DNA from: Pseudomonas sp. QS1027
GTDB lineage: Bacteria > Pseudomonadota > Gammaproteobacteria > Pseudomonadales > Pseudomonadaceae
Reading direction: 5' to 3'
DNA: 64,000 bases
NCBI RefSeq assembly: GCF_002814235.1
Contig: NZ_PHSU01000017.1
Location: 62,001 to 126,000, forward strand
Below the pieces are notes generated by a model. It saw nothing but the letters and a program-made list of their open reading frames with translations. It searched no databases and was not told the origin of the DNA. Positions within the stretch are counted from its first letter, which is position 1. Each line of letters begins with the position of its first letter. The translations under genes and the position numbers were made by a program. Below are positions 12,601-19,722 of the stretch, piece after piece.

Positions 12601-13844
12601 TGAACGCCAGCGAAGCGGACAACCCGACCCTCACGGCGTACCTGGTAGCCGTTGCCGGAGCGCAGCCGAGTACCGCCGAGCTGAGAACCTTCCTGGCCCA
12701 GACGCTGCCCAGCCACATGGCGGATGTCTCATTCCAGTTCCTCGACCAGCTGCCATTGACCTCGAACGGCAAGGTCGACCGGCGCGGACTGCCCCAGCCG
12801 GTCACCACGGCCCTGGAACCCGTTGCTCCACGACTCGCCCCGAGCACGCCACTGGAAAAAAGCGTGGCCGCTATCTGGATGCGCACGCTGAAGCTTGAGG
12901 TGATCGGCCTGAACGACAACTTCTTCCACAAGGGCGGGCACTCGCTGCTGGCGATGAAAATGATCGACCAGGTCAACCGCGAACTGGGACTCGCGGCCTC
13001 CGTACGCGACGTCTTCGAGTCGGCGGACCTGGGCACCTTCATCGAGACCATCAGCCAGGGACTCGGCGAACGCAACTCGACCCGTATCAGGCTCAAGGAA
13101 GGGACGCACAAACACCTCTTCCTGGTGCATGCCGTCGGCGGCGTGGTATCGCCCTATATCAAGCTTTCCCAGCTGTTGCCCGACGATTTGAGCGTGCATG
13201 CCTTCCAGGCCAAGGGCCTCGAAGGCGCTGCCCGGGCCATCGAAACCGTGGAAGAACTGGCCGTGACCTACATCGAGGAGATGCTCCAGGTTCAACCCGA
13301 GGGTCCGTACTTGCTGGGTGGCTGGTCGATGGGTGGAGTGATTGCCTTCGAGATGGCCCGCCAACTTGAAATGCGCGACCTGCAAGTGCGCCGGCTGTTG
13401 CTGGTCGATGCCCCTGCACCGGGCCGTCCGGCACAGGCGCAGACCTGGCCGCTGGGTGCCTACCTGATGGACATGGCCCACTCGCTTTCCCTGAGCCTGC
13501 CGTTCTCGGCCAGCGAGATGAGCGAATTGATCGAGCATCCGGACCGGGACCTTCTGGCCATCGCCGCCGCGCGGCGGATCGGCTTGATCCCGGACAGCCT
13601 GGACGACCCGCAACTGATGCGCCGACTGAAGGTCTTCCAGGCCAACCAGCAGGCCCTGGACGCCTACCTCCCTGAAACCGGGATCAACAGCAACCTGACG
13701 TTACTGCACACAGAAGAAAGTGCCGAACTTCGCGAGCGGTGGCAGCCATGGTGCGAGCAGTCGTTTATCGCCCACGCCTTGAAGGCCGACCACTACAGCA
13801 TTCTCGAAGCTGCCACGCCCTATATCTGCAAGTTCTTCAATTAA
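3603..13844 (+). CDS. Non-ribosomal peptide synthetase, three modules plus thioesterase (C-A-T x3, TE)
   Basis: This 3413-residue terminal synthetase has no separate loading domain. C1 begins near residue 8 (HHIVADGWS at 136). Carrier serines are 996, 2055 and 3114, and the final type I thioesterase has GWSMGG (nucleophile Ser3242) and a C-terminal DHYS histidine motif. Hand-read A pockets: A1 D-I-L-Q-L-G-M-I-W (Gly-like), A2 D-V-D-L-V-G-Q-F-V (no match I know, though flanking sequence resembles proline A domains), A3 D-V-W-H-F-S-L-I-D (Ser). With the upstream gene, the predicted released chain ends Ser-Gly-X-Ser. All C domains look like LCL type and there is no epimerase. The second and third C domains are nearly identical over long stretches, consistent with internal module duplication. 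Confidence 0.96.
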   Translation: MSADQFSTSFAQQRLWFLEQYEPGTGLYNIPAACRIKGGLRLDVLERSLNAIIQRHEALRTTFAVDNDLPVQVVARKAALQIKPVQLAALLAQNITLQQFMDEEAAKPFDLTSAPLIRATAIEVQPDEHILLLTLHHIVADGWSMAVLLNELSRLYNAELHAVAADLQELEVHYADYAVWQREWLQDEVLQPQLDYWETQLKDAPSVLELPTDRPRPARLDYAGNRVYFSLPAELATQLQQLSQRHHTTLFTTLICAFNTLLFRLGNQPDISVGYPVANRNRAEIQPLIGFFVNTLVLRSQMRAEQPFADYLQQAQSTLLDSDLNQDIPFERLVEALRPARELNHSPIFQVLFSFFNQDVAEALTLSGTTASALAQNSRFAKFDLSLEMNTSQGLLGGFFEYRTALYDQATIERLSGYYRVLLESIVADTNTRIGDLELLPQEERLSRLAPAATSNYLLSDDQCVHDLFLAQAQLTPDAPAILCAGQQVSYRQLEQQARAIAARLVALGAGPETCVAVCLDRSITMVAALLGTWMAGATYVPMDPGYPHARLLHMLQDSRAQVLLSERPYAEAFSDEALHIVLLDNAEPETLSSAIRYPVAALNTAYVIYTSGSTGLPKGVQVPHRAVVNFLRSMTAQPGITAQDRLLAVTSISFDISVLELFLPLINGASLVLAEREAAADGQALIKLAIHQDVTLIQATPSTYWLMLEAGWPSTLALKVLCGGEALAPALAHKLLQRSESLWNMYGPTETTIWSAISRVTDDTSSIGRPIANTVLRVLDGNARLCAIGSPGELHIGGEGVTRGYLNRADLTAEKFVPDPYGSASGERLYKTGDLVRWLPNGEIEFLGRIDHQVKVRGFRIELGEIETQLVSYPDVRQGVVIVREDQPGEQQIVAYLLVGEQYSADSAQLRQHLAQTLPGYMIPNHFVVLEQLPLTPNGKIDRKRLPAPSVTPQSAHGALPGTAMEKAVADIWQQVLKLENIGITDNFFELGGHSILATQVVSRLRKTLQVELSVRALFEAPTIAQLIAHLGSETARQTPPIVPYSLPEKPQPLSFAQERLYFLNHFEPASAAYNIPLALELNGRLEIAPLHKALDELIRRHESLRTTFTLDEDGKPQARVHPEALGQLVHSDLRHHSTPLLLAQARANAEAQQLFSLELGPLLRASLLQVADQQHVLLLTLHHIIGDGWSVAVLAREVMALYQAFTQGQPSPLPPLEIQYSDYAFWQRQWQAPFEFDSQVAYWSRHLAQAPTTLELPTDRPRPAIQTYRGQVISRALDKTLSARIDALSQTLGATPFMTLLALFNVLLNRYSGQQDIVIGTPIANRTRPEVEPLIGLFVNTLALRTRLEGNPTFSELLEQVRDTTLNAYAHQELPFEKVVEALAIPRDMSRSPLFQVLFILQNTPLEALVLPGLEIGHFAVESSTAKFDLSLELTPSAQGYQMRWEYNCDLFDADTLERMASHFETLARSAVDNAQQPIQRLPMITVEEKQRILHDWNATQRDYRPLAVHQLFTEMSEQCASLPAVVFGSESMTYQQLEARSNQFAHYLQRSGVRPGTLVGICLERSMHVPVAILAILKAGAVCVPMDPSYPTERLRFMAQDARADLIVTQTDLRPRVEGCSNTIVCMDQCASAWDEPSVNPAKPQNLLDLCYVIYTSGSTGQPKGAALTHEMLTNLVQWQLTESRLGQGDNTLQFSPLSFDVSFDEFFSTWASGGTLVMVSEETRRDPVLLLALIQQQDIARLFIPFVALQGIADAARDLDQLACLKEIVCGGEQLQVTQEVVELFQKLPDGLLHNQYGPTESHFVTGYRLSGDATQWPALPPIGKPLFNSQMYVLDASLEPVPVGVRGDLYIAGIHLARCYWERPDITAERFVPNPHGFTPGARMYKTGDVARYLPDGNIEYLGRSDHQVKIRGFRIELAEVEQALMALETVASAAAVVREDRPGLKKLVGYLVAKGDCALVIADIKEHLKRTLPDYMVPTAFVILESLPLTPSGKVDKRSLPQPEADALEDHYVAPRSDSERQLATIWANVLNLPRVGITDDFFELGGHSLLATQVVSRIRKQLNVDLALRTLFEAPTIEQLLPRLNTSPAAALPAIVAAGSGAGVKAASFAQERLFFLNRLDRSSSAYNIPLALELRGPLDVSVLQHCLDELIQRHEPLRTTFALEEDGQVVSFVHPQVPDTLIYTDLRHAPQPLSLARDQARRDARHLFSLEDGPLLRVSLLRVADQHHILLFTVHHIVADGWSIAVLTREVMALYQAFATGQASPLPPLEIQYSDYALWQRETQAPSVFAAQTGYWRQQLAQAPTSLELPTDRPRPAIQTYRGEVISRTLDPVLSRQIDSLSQSLGATPFMTLLALFNLLLSRHSGQHDIVVGTPIANRTRAEVEPLIGLFVNTLALRTRLEGNPTFRQLLEQVRNTTLGAYAHQDLPFEKVVEALDVPRDMSRSPLFQVMFVLQNTAPEALQLPGLAIGAFDIGATTAKFDLSLELTPSAQGYQLRWEYNCDLFDAATLERLATQFQTLAESVVGDCEKTITTLDLLSASEKTRILEQWNATEVNFPPVAALHQLFEQQVEQTPNAIAVSFEGQHLSYRQLNEKANQLAHHLIQQGVRPDDLIAICIERSFEMTIGLLGILKAGGAYVPIDPHYPDERIAYMLEDAAPVMTLTQRSLSERAVLRNTDSLCLDADAALFTRHPKTNPERSIDPAGLAYCIYTSGSTGKPKGSLNSHQAIINRILWMQDTYSLDATDRVLQKTPFAFDVSVWEFFWPLSVGARLLLAKPEGHKDPGYLEALIEREGVTTAHFVPSMLSAYMACTQASHSHSLRRVFSSGEALSTSVQNAFFKRYPATQLHNLYGPTEAAIDVTHWHCQPDDTSHAVPIGRPVANTRTYILDEALQPVPIGVTGNLYLAGVQLSRGYLKRADLTAERFLPDPHGTPGSRMYMTGDTARYRPSGDIEYLGRNDQQIKLRGFRVELGEIEMQLCAHPRISQAVVSVNASEADNPTLTAYLVAVAGAQPSTAELRTFLAQTLPSHMADVSFQFLDQLPLTSNGKVDRRGLPQPVTTALEPVAPRLAPSTPLEKSVAAIWMRTLKLEVIGLNDNFFHKGGHSLLAMKMIDQVNRELGLAASVRDVFESADLGTFIETISQGLGERNSTRIRLKEGTHKHLFLVHAVGGVVSPYIKLSQLLPDDLSVHAFQAKGLEGAARAIETVEELAVTYIEEMLQVQPEGPYLLGGWSMGGVIAFEMARQLEMRDLQVRRLLLVDAPAPGRPAQAQTWPLGAYLMDMAHSLSLSLPFSASEMSELIEHPDRDLLAIAAARRIGLIPDSLDDPQLMRRLKVFQANQQALDAYLPETGINSNLTLLHTEESAELRERWQPWCEQSFIAHALKADHYSILEAATPYICKFFN

Positions 13845-13881
13845 AAACCGAACAAACAAGATGGTTTGATAAGGAAATTCC

Positions 13882-16233
13882 ATGACCAACTTCAACACTG
13901 ATGTCTACACCCCGGCACGAGTGCAACGCGCTTCGGCAACCATGGCCCATGGTTTGAGCGAAGTCGCCCACCCGACCCCGCTGTTCCTGGAAACCCCTTA
14001 CAGCGAACTCTGGAGTCGGCACTTCGGTTCCGCGGTCGTCAGCCTGTCGATCACGGCGGACGTCGCGCTGCTCGCCGTTGCCTGTAAGAACCGCCACCTG
14101 ACGGTGCTGTCCCGTGACGGCGAGTTGCACTGGTCCCATCGGTTTGCCGATGACGTCACCGCCACGGCGATCGCTTCCACGCATCACGTCGCGGTGGGTA
14201 CCCAGCGGCCCCTGGATGGGACCGGCACGGCCTATCTCTTCGATGCCCACGGCAAGGAACTGTTCAACGCCGTCCTGGAGTCGCCGGTCTACAGCGTCAC
14301 TCTCTCGGCTGATGGTGCGCGCCTGACCATCCTCTGCAAAAACCAGACGCGCCACATCGTCACGCGGGTGGAAAACACCTATCAGTTCAGCCAGACCCGC
14401 GACCCGCATCCGCAAGACTCGGGCCATAGCGATCGCTTGTTGGCGTTCAAGGACCGTGTGCTCAGCGGGCAGGAGCAATACGCCCGGACTTCCAGCGTCG
14501 CGCTCTCCCAGGGCGGCACCGCGGCCATCGGCTCGCTGGACGGCAAGATCCATCTGCTCAACCACCACGGCAAACCGCTCTGGTCCCGGCAAGTGGATGG
14601 CGAGGTCTGGGCGTTGGCCATTTCGGAAAACGGCTCGATCATTGTTTCAGGCTGCACCGACGGCACCGTCAAACTGCTCGCCAACCACGCCCACGATGCC
14701 TACAACGAACATATCAGCGTCCTGCAATCCAGCGCCGAGCGCCTGGACAGTGTCGCGGAACAACGTTTCGCGGTCAGCGAAACCCTCGCCAGCCTGAGCC
14801 AGACGGGCCTCACCGAATATGCCGTGAACTGGCTGAATGAAGGCTCGTTGAAGCTGGGCCAGGAGCACCTGGAAGAGCTCGTCATCAAGCTGCTCAGCGA
14901 AGACGTGCAACTCTTTCCCAAGCACTACACCAGCCATTTCCTCCTGGCCCAGGCTCACCAGCAGCGCCAGGAATGGCACCAGGCCGCGCGGCACTTCACC
15001 TGGGCCGGCCAGGATGAACGGATGAAACTGAAGAGCTTCACTCTCGCCGGAGAAAGCTTTCTCAAGGCCGGCCTGCCGTTCGCGGCCAAGTCCGCGTTCC
15101 GTCGGGCACGGGAACTGACCGTCACCGAAGAGGCGAAAAAAACCCTCTACACCCTGGGCCGCATCCATGAGGAACAAGGTTCCATCACCGAAGCCCAGAA
15201 GTACTACGAGGTGGTGTTTACCCTCAACCCCAATTACCTGGATGTCTGCGCCAGGCTGCAGAACCTCAACAACCAGCCTTCAGTGCTCACGGCCCAGACC
15301 GGCGCCGAAGACAAGGACTGGTATGGCAGCCTGATCCTCGAACTGCTCAGCCCGGTCTCGCAGCGCGGTTTCGACCTTGCCCAGCAAGACACCACCGCGC
15401 ACCCGCGGACCACGGAGCTGACGTCGGTGGCCGAGCACCGCCAGCGCCTGCTGTCGATCATTGCCGAGTTCGCCCTGGACAGCGTCGACAAGGTCGCCGA
15501 TGCCAAGCTCGACTACGACGTGGCCGCGTATATGCGCTATGACTGTTCCGTCCCTGAAGACGAGGCGAAAAAATCCCTGGAACTGGTCAACATGCTCGAC
15601 TGCATCAAGCACTACGGTCCGTTCGGCAAAAGCCTGGATATCGGCGCCGCCACCGGCCGCTACCCGACCCTGCTGGCCCAGCAAGGCATCCAGGCCTTTG
15701 GCGTCGACCTCGAACCCATGGCGGTGGAATACGCCCGGCAGAAAAGCAACGGCGCACTCAACCCCAACTTCCACCAGGGCGACGCCCGGGCCCTGCCGTT
15801 CGAGAGCACCCAGTTCGACCTCATCACCTGCATGATGGGCACCGCGGCACACTTCCCCCGGGAAGACTTCCCCACCGTCATGTCGGAAATCCATCGCTGC
15901 CTGGTGCCCGGCGGGTTCTGCGTCATCTCGACCTGGGACATCGAATGCCCGCACCTGACCTACCTCTCCATCTACTCCCACGAACAGAAGGAGTTGATGC
16001 GCCAGAACGCCATCAGCCGCGCCGACGTCAGCCGGATTGCCGCCGCGCAAGGCTTTGTCGTCGAGGAAATCAGGGGCGTGGGCCTGTTCCCGGAATCCCT
16101 GGGTTATGAACTCGACCTGCAACAGGACGGCCCGGACCGCATCAGGAATCTGCTGGATATGGACCTGGCCTTCAAGGCCAAATTTCCAGACCTGCACGGC
16201 CAGATGTACATGCTGATTATCAGAAAAATCTAA
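13882..16233 (+). CDS. Beta-propeller/TPR/SAM-methyltransferase fusion protein in the NRPS operon
   Basis: This 783-residue protein starts 37 bases after the NRPS stop, with AAGGAAA before the ATG. Residues about 40-270 look like WD40/PQQ-type propeller blades (repeated hydrophobic strands followed by DG or HG turns). Residues about 340-470 look like TPR helices (LGRIHEEQGSITEAQKYYE). The C-terminal about 210 residues are a class I methyltransferase, with glycine-rich motif LDIGAATGRYPTLL near residue 585, an acidic FGVDLEP motif, and GDARALPF followed by FDLITCMMG. No signal peptide is apparent. By position it probably methylates the peptide or a carrier-bound intermediate. The propeller and TPR parts may dock on the synthetase, but this is inference. 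Confidence 0.85.
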   Translation: MTNFNTDVYTPARVQRASATMAHGLSEVAHPTPLFLETPYSELWSRHFGSAVVSLSITADVALLAVACKNRHLTVLSRDGELHWSHRFADDVTATAIASTHHVAVGTQRPLDGTGTAYLFDAHGKELFNAVLESPVYSVTLSADGARLTILCKNQTRHIVTRVENTYQFSQTRDPHPQDSGHSDRLLAFKDRVLSGQEQYARTSSVALSQGGTAAIGSLDGKIHLLNHHGKPLWSRQVDGEVWALAISENGSIIVSGCTDGTVKLLANHAHDAYNEHISVLQSSAERLDSVAEQRFAVSETLASLSQTGLTEYAVNWLNEGSLKLGQEHLEELVIKLLSEDVQLFPKHYTSHFLLAQAHQQRQEWHQAARHFTWAGQDERMKLKSFTLAGESFLKAGLPFAAKSAFRRARELTVTEEAKKTLYTLGRIHEEQGSITEAQKYYEVVFTLNPNYLDVCARLQNLNNQPSVLTAQTGAEDKDWYGSLILELLSPVSQRGFDLAQQDTTAHPRTTELTSVAEHRQRLLSIIAEFALDSVDKVADAKLDYDVAAYMRYDCSVPEDEAKKSLELVNMLDCIKHYGPFGKSLDIGAATGRYPTLLAQQGIQAFGVDLEPMAVEYARQKSNGALNPNFHQGDARALPFESTQFDLITCMMGTAAHFPREDFPTVMSEIHRCLVPGGFCVISTWDIECPHLTYLSIYSHEQKELMRQNAISRADVSRIAAAQGFVVEEIRGVGLFPESLGYELDLQQDGPDRIRNLLDMDLAFKAKFPDLHGQMYMLIIRKI

Positions 16234-16264
16234 CGACCACTTTCAATTCCGAGGTAGTGCAACC

Positions 16265-16471
16265 ATGACCACTGAAGATAAAGACCAGGACGTTTACCTG
16301 GTCGTCGCCAACGCTGAAGAGCAGTACTCCATCTGGGCGGCCGACCTGCCGCTGCCGGGTGGATGGCGCCTGGCGGGCAAGCGTGGAAGCAAGTCCGAGT
16401 GCCTGGAGCACATCAAGGAAGTCTGGACCGACATGCGTCCCTTGAGTCTGCAGCAACGCTTGCAGGCTTGA
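16265..16471 (+). CDS. MbtH-like NRPS accessory protein
   Basis: This 68-residue protein has the MbtH pattern: NAEEQYSIW, then PLPGGW, then a CLEHIKEVWTDMRP segment, which supply the conserved tryptophans and prolines. MbtH-like proteins bind NRPS adenylation domains and are often needed for their folding or activity. GAGG lies upstream of the ATG. Its place 31 bases after the methyltransferase gene argues that it serves the two synthetases here. Serine-type A domains are among those known to depend on MbtH partners. Confidence 0.95.
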   Translation: MTTEDKDQDVYLVVANAEEQYSIWAADLPLPGGWRLAGKRGSKSECLEHIKEVWTDMRPLSLQQRLQA

Positions 16472-16483
16472 GTCGGTTGCCGC

Positions 16484-16504
16484 GCGGAGGGGTTCGCCCT
16501 CCGC
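16484..16504 (+). terminator. Intercistronic hairpin between mbtH-like gene and MFS gene
   Basis: An 8-bp perfect stem (GCGGAGGG paired with CCCTCCGC) encloses a 5-base loop. No T-run follows, so it is more likely an mRNA stability or attenuation element than a full terminator. Confidence 0.5.
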
Positions 16505-16605
16505 CAGGCATGGCAATGTTCAACCCCGTGCCCTGCCCTCCTGCCCCGCCAGGCATCTGTCGGTTTCTGGAGGGCGCGCAGGTTTTTATCTAAAGGAATA
16601 GCCTG

Positions 16606-17889
16606 ATGTCCGTGCGCAATCACGTCTCTGCCAAGGCACCCATTTCAGACGACCGAGCCTCCCTGCTGCTCCTGCTTATCGCCTTCGTCGACGCCGCCGG
16701 CCGCGGACTTTTTCTCGCCGGCGCGACCTTTTTCTATACCCAGGTCGTAGGCCTGAGTAACGTCCAGGTCGGTATCGGCCTGGCCCTGGCCGGCCTCTGC
16801 GGCCTGGTCTGCGCGGTACCCATCGGCCGCCTGGCGGATCGCCTGGGCGCCGCGCGGGTCCTGGCTTTCCTGCAGGTCTGGCGGATGATCGGCTTTCTGA
16901 TCTATCCCTTCGTCAACGAGTTCTACACCTTCCTGCTGATTGCCTGCTTTATCGGCTGCGTCGAGCAGGCCGTCTGGCCCATCATCCAGTCGCTGGTGGG
17001 GTCGGCGGTCAAGGCGGACGCCTATGTGAAGACGATGTCCAAGGTGGCGATCGTCAGGAACGTCGCCTACATGCTGGCCGCCGGGGTGTTTTCCATCGTG
17101 GTCAGCTTCACCAGCGGTCCGGGCGGGGTGATTGGCCTGCTGATCGCCAACGCCCTGGCGTTCCTGATTTCCGCGATCCTGCTGGTCACCGCCAAGCTGC
17201 CTCACTCCACTCCCAAGGAGCCGGCACAAACCCAGCGCGTGACGCCGCCCGCGCACCCGCTGAAGAACCTGAACTTCCTCTCGCTGTCACTGTGCAATGG
17301 CATCCTGTCGTTGCATCAGGCGGTCATGACCATCGCCATTCCCCTGTGGTTGCTGACCAAGACCCAGGCACCGAAGTCATTGATCGGTATCATCCTGGTG
17401 GTCAATGGCATCATGGCGATTACCCTGCAACTGCACTTCAGCAAGCGCGGCAATGAGGTCATCTATGCGGCCCGCAAGCACCTGTACGCTGGGGTCACAC
17501 TGGCGCTTTCCTGCGCACTGGTGGCCTTCACCACCGCGGAGCAACCCTCCTACCTGGTCGCCGGCATCCTGTTGTTCGCCTGTGTGGTGATGACGTTTGG
17601 CGAACTATGGCAATGCGCGGGTGCGTGGGGCATTTCGTATTACTTGTCGCCGGCGGAAAATCGCGCCTACTACCTGAGCGTCTATGCCCTGGGAGCGAAC
17701 CTGATGACCGTCGTGTTCCCCGGGATCCTGCCCATCGCTGTCGTGGAAGGCGGCTCCACCGGCTGGATCGGCCTGGCGATCGTCTTCGCCCTGGCCGGCA
17801 TCGCCACCCCGCTTCTGGCCCGCTCCGCGAGCCGGCAAAGCGCAACTGCCGCTGCCGGCGGGATGAGCGCCAGCGGCGCGCAGGCCTGA
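16606..17889 (+). CDS. MFS transporter, probable exporter of the NRPS product
   Basis: This 427-residue major facilitator protein has about 11-12 predicted hydrophobic segments. The GRLADRLGAARVL loop after TM2 is the typical MFS motif A position. AAGGAATAG precedes the ATG. Last gene of the colinear NRPS run, it is best read as the efflux pump for the peptide or as self-protection. It could instead import something unrelated; the sequence does not decide the substrate. Confidence 0.88.
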   Translation: MSVRNHVSAKAPISDDRASLLLLLIAFVDAAGRGLFLAGATFFYTQVVGLSNVQVGIGLALAGLCGLVCAVPIGRLADRLGAARVLAFLQVWRMIGFLIYPFVNEFYTFLLIACFIGCVEQAVWPIIQSLVGSAVKADAYVKTMSKVAIVRNVAYMLAAGVFSIVVSFTSGPGGVIGLLIANALAFLISAILLVTAKLPHSTPKEPAQTQRVTPPAHPLKNLNFLSLSLCNGILSLHQAVMTIAIPLWLLTKTQAPKSLIGIILVVNGIMAITLQLHFSKRGNEVIYAARKHLYAGVTLALSCALVAFTTAEQPSYLVAGILLFACVVMTFGELWQCAGAWGISYYLSPAENRAYYLSVYALGANLMTVVFPGILPIAVVEGGSTGWIGLAIVFALAGIATPLLARSASRQSATAAAGGMSASGAQA

Positions 17890-17914
17890 TCCCCCGTCCG
17901 TCAATCATCGAACC

Positions 17915-17938
17915 CCAGGGCCACAAGTGTGTCCCTGG
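17915..17938 (+). terminator. Hairpin after the NRPS/MFS operon
   Basis: CCAGGG pairs with CCCTGG, with an inner CACA/TGTG stem and a very small loop. It lies 26 bases after the MFS stop. It lacks a T-tail, so it is a weak terminator candidate. The rest of 17890-18177 is increasingly AT-rich and holds no gene I can support. Confidence 0.45.
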
Positions 17939-18098
17939 TATTACCAGTCTGTATCAACAACTCGTGTTAACAGCGCATACCCCCTGCCTTCTCTATTTGC
18001 CCCATGACTTCAACGGTTGTTTGGGCGACATTTTGTAACCTCCAAGTGACATTCAGAATCACTTCCGGCCGACGCCTGCCCGCCCGTCTGAAAAAAAA

Positions 18099-18208
18099 TT
18101 GCATCACCTAAAAATCAATGGCATCGTAATGAAGATGGACGTTGTACTTGCCGATGCAATCTAGAAAGGATTCTGTTTTGAAAAAGAACTCTATGGCGCT
18201 TGATGCAA
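18099..18208 (+). promoter_or_regulatory. Repeated GATGCAA/TTGCATC sites around the Lrp-type gene start
   Basis: TTGCATC at 18099-18105, GATGCAA at 18153-18159 and GATGCAA at 18202-18208 flank the start of the Lrp/AsnC gene in an AT-rich stretch. Lrp-family proteins usually bind several spaced, degenerate sites at their own promoter, so these are candidate autoregulatory sites. Confidence 0.35.
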
Positions 18209-18663
18209 TAGATTTAAAAATCTTGAGTATCATGCAGGCTAATTGCCTTACCACCACATCGAAACTTGCGGAAGTTCTTTCCATGAGTGAGACACCGTGC
18301 TGGCGCCGTCTGAAACGCCTTGAAGAAGAGGGTTTCATCCAAGGCTATCAAGCCATGCTCAACAAGGAAGCCCTGGGCTTCGAAGTCACTGCCTTCGTTC
18401 ATCTTTCTGTCGATTCGCATACCGAAGAAGTGACCCGCAAGCTGGAAGAGAAAATCACCTTGTGCCCGGAAGTCGTGGCCCTTTACAACGTGACGGGCGA
18501 CTATGATTTCCTGGTAAAAATCGTCTGCAAAAGCATTGCCTTATATACTGTGTTCATTGAAAAAACACTGCGCAAGATTCCGTGTATTACGCAAATCAGA
18601 ACATCCATCACACTTCGCGAAGTGTATGACTCCAAGATAATTCCGTTATCGGCCTATCCCTGA
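18178..18663 (+). CDS. Lrp/AsnC family transcriptional regulator
   Basis: This is a 161-residue Lrp-type regulator: N-terminal winged helix-turn-helix (LAEVLSMSETPCWRRLKRLEEEGFIQGY) and C-terminal RAM ligand-sensing domain. I choose the TTG at 18178 because AGAAAGGA (18163-18170) sits 7 bases upstream; an in-frame ATG at 18193 lacks a good ribosome-binding site, and an ATG at 18142 would extend the protein into the promoter. The gene is visibly more AT-rich than its neighbours. It lies between the NRPS locus and the next operon and could control either. Confidence 0.9.
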   Translation: MKKNSMALDAIDLKILSIMQANCLTTTSKLAEVLSMSETPCWRRLKRLEEEGFIQGYQAMLNKEALGFEVTAFVHLSVDSHTEEVTRKLEEKITLCPEVVALYNVTGDYDFLVKIVCKSIALYTVFIEKTLRKIPCITQIRTSITLREVYDSKIIPLSAYP

Positions 18664-18803
18664 AACAGTGTTCTCCCCTGACCCTGTTTGCCGGGACATA
18701 TTCTTTTATTCGCAGCGAACCTTCAGTCTATCGAATCGTTGTAATAACCGGCCCCTACGCGCCGCCCCTTGTCATTAAAAAATATAACTTTCAAAGGAGT
18801 TGA

Positions 18804-19619
18804 ATGGTCATGACCGCACTGGATAACGCTTTTCACAGCCTGCATCAGAATGGACTGCTGGTTTTGGCCAACGTGGCCGATGCGGGCGGTGCGCGCATCG
18901 TCGAACGCCTCGGCGGCAAGGCCGTGGCCACCAGCAGCGCCGCCATGGCCTGGTCCCATGGCTACCAGGATGGCAACCAGCTGCCTCTCGATCTGCTGAG
19001 CACCACCGTCAAGTCGATGGCACGGGTGCTCAGCGTACCGCTGACGGTGGATATCGAAGCCGGCTACTCGGATGACCTGGAGCAGGTCGGCCAGGTGATC
19101 AACGCCGTGATCGCCGCCGGGGCGGTCGGGATCAATATCGAAGACGGCCTCGGCTCGCCAGAGCTGCTGGTGCGCAAGATCGATGTGGCGAGAAAGGTGG
19201 CGAACCAGACGGGCGTCAAGCTGTTCATCAACGTACGCACCGACGTCTACCTGAAAAACCTGTTCCCCGCCGAACAGCGTCTTGAAGAACTGCTCAAACG
19301 CGCCGCACTCTATACCGGCGCCGGGGCGGATGGGCTGTTTGCCGCGGGCGTGGTCGATTCGAACGAAATTGCCGCGATCTGCCGGGCCACCCCACTGCCG
19401 GTCAACCTGCTGTCCCGGGACGGGCTGGCTTCCCCTGCCGAATTGCAGCGTCTGGGTGTCAGACGCCTCAGCGCGGGCTCGAGCATCGCCGAGTTCCTGC
19501 ACGGCGCCATGGGCACATTGGTCCGCAGCTTCCTGGACAACGGCCAGCTCGATACCCACGCCTTGAAAGCCCATACCTACGGCGAACTGAATACCTTGAT
19601 GGCGGCGAAAACCGAGTAA
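18804..19619 (+). CDS. Isocitrate lyase/PEP mutase family protein
   Basis: This 271-residue TIM-barrel protein is of the phosphoenolpyruvate mutase/isocitrate lyase superfamily. VDIEAGYSDD and NIEDGLG are the Mg-binding acidic motifs, and FINVRTDVYL the following strand. AAAGGAG precedes the ATG by 4 bases. The superfamily includes C-C lyases such as methylisocitrate and oxaloacetate lyases and P-C enzymes. The short catalytic loop here lacks the KKCGH signature of true isocitrate lyases, so the reaction is unknown. It sits upstream of the D-Ala-D-Ala dipeptidase operon but is separated from it by a strong hairpin, so shared function is uncertain. Confidence 0.85.
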   Translation: MVMTALDNAFHSLHQNGLLVLANVADAGGARIVERLGGKAVATSSAAMAWSHGYQDGNQLPLDLLSTTVKSMARVLSVPLTVDIEAGYSDDLEQVGQVINAVIAAGAVGINIEDGLGSPELLVRKIDVARKVANQTGVKLFINVRTDVYLKNLFPAEQRLEELLKRAALYTGAGADGLFAAGVVDSNEIAAICRATPLPVNLLSRDGLASPAELQRLGVRRLSAGSSIAEFLHGAMGTLVRSFLDNGQLDTHALKAHTYGELNTLMAAKTE

Positions 19620-19630
19620 TCGCTGTTTCC

Positions 19631-19653
19631 GGACGGGGCCATCGGCCCCGTCC
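19631..19653 (+). terminator. GC-rich hairpin after the PEP mutase-family gene
   Basis: A perfect 10-bp stem (GGACGGGGCC with GGCCCCGTCC) with a 3-base loop lies 11 bases after the stop. There is no T-run, but the stem is very stable. Confidence 0.6.
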
Positions 19654-19722
19654 GCACACAAAACCTGACTGCCCCCCTGTGAGATCGTCTGAAAAAGGCG
19701 TTGTGTTGCTTCGAAAGCCGAT

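Noticed and set aside
11310..12940. Possible epimerase domain before the thioesterase
   Set aside because: After the last A domain there is only a carrier domain and the thioesterase; no epimerase motif is present.
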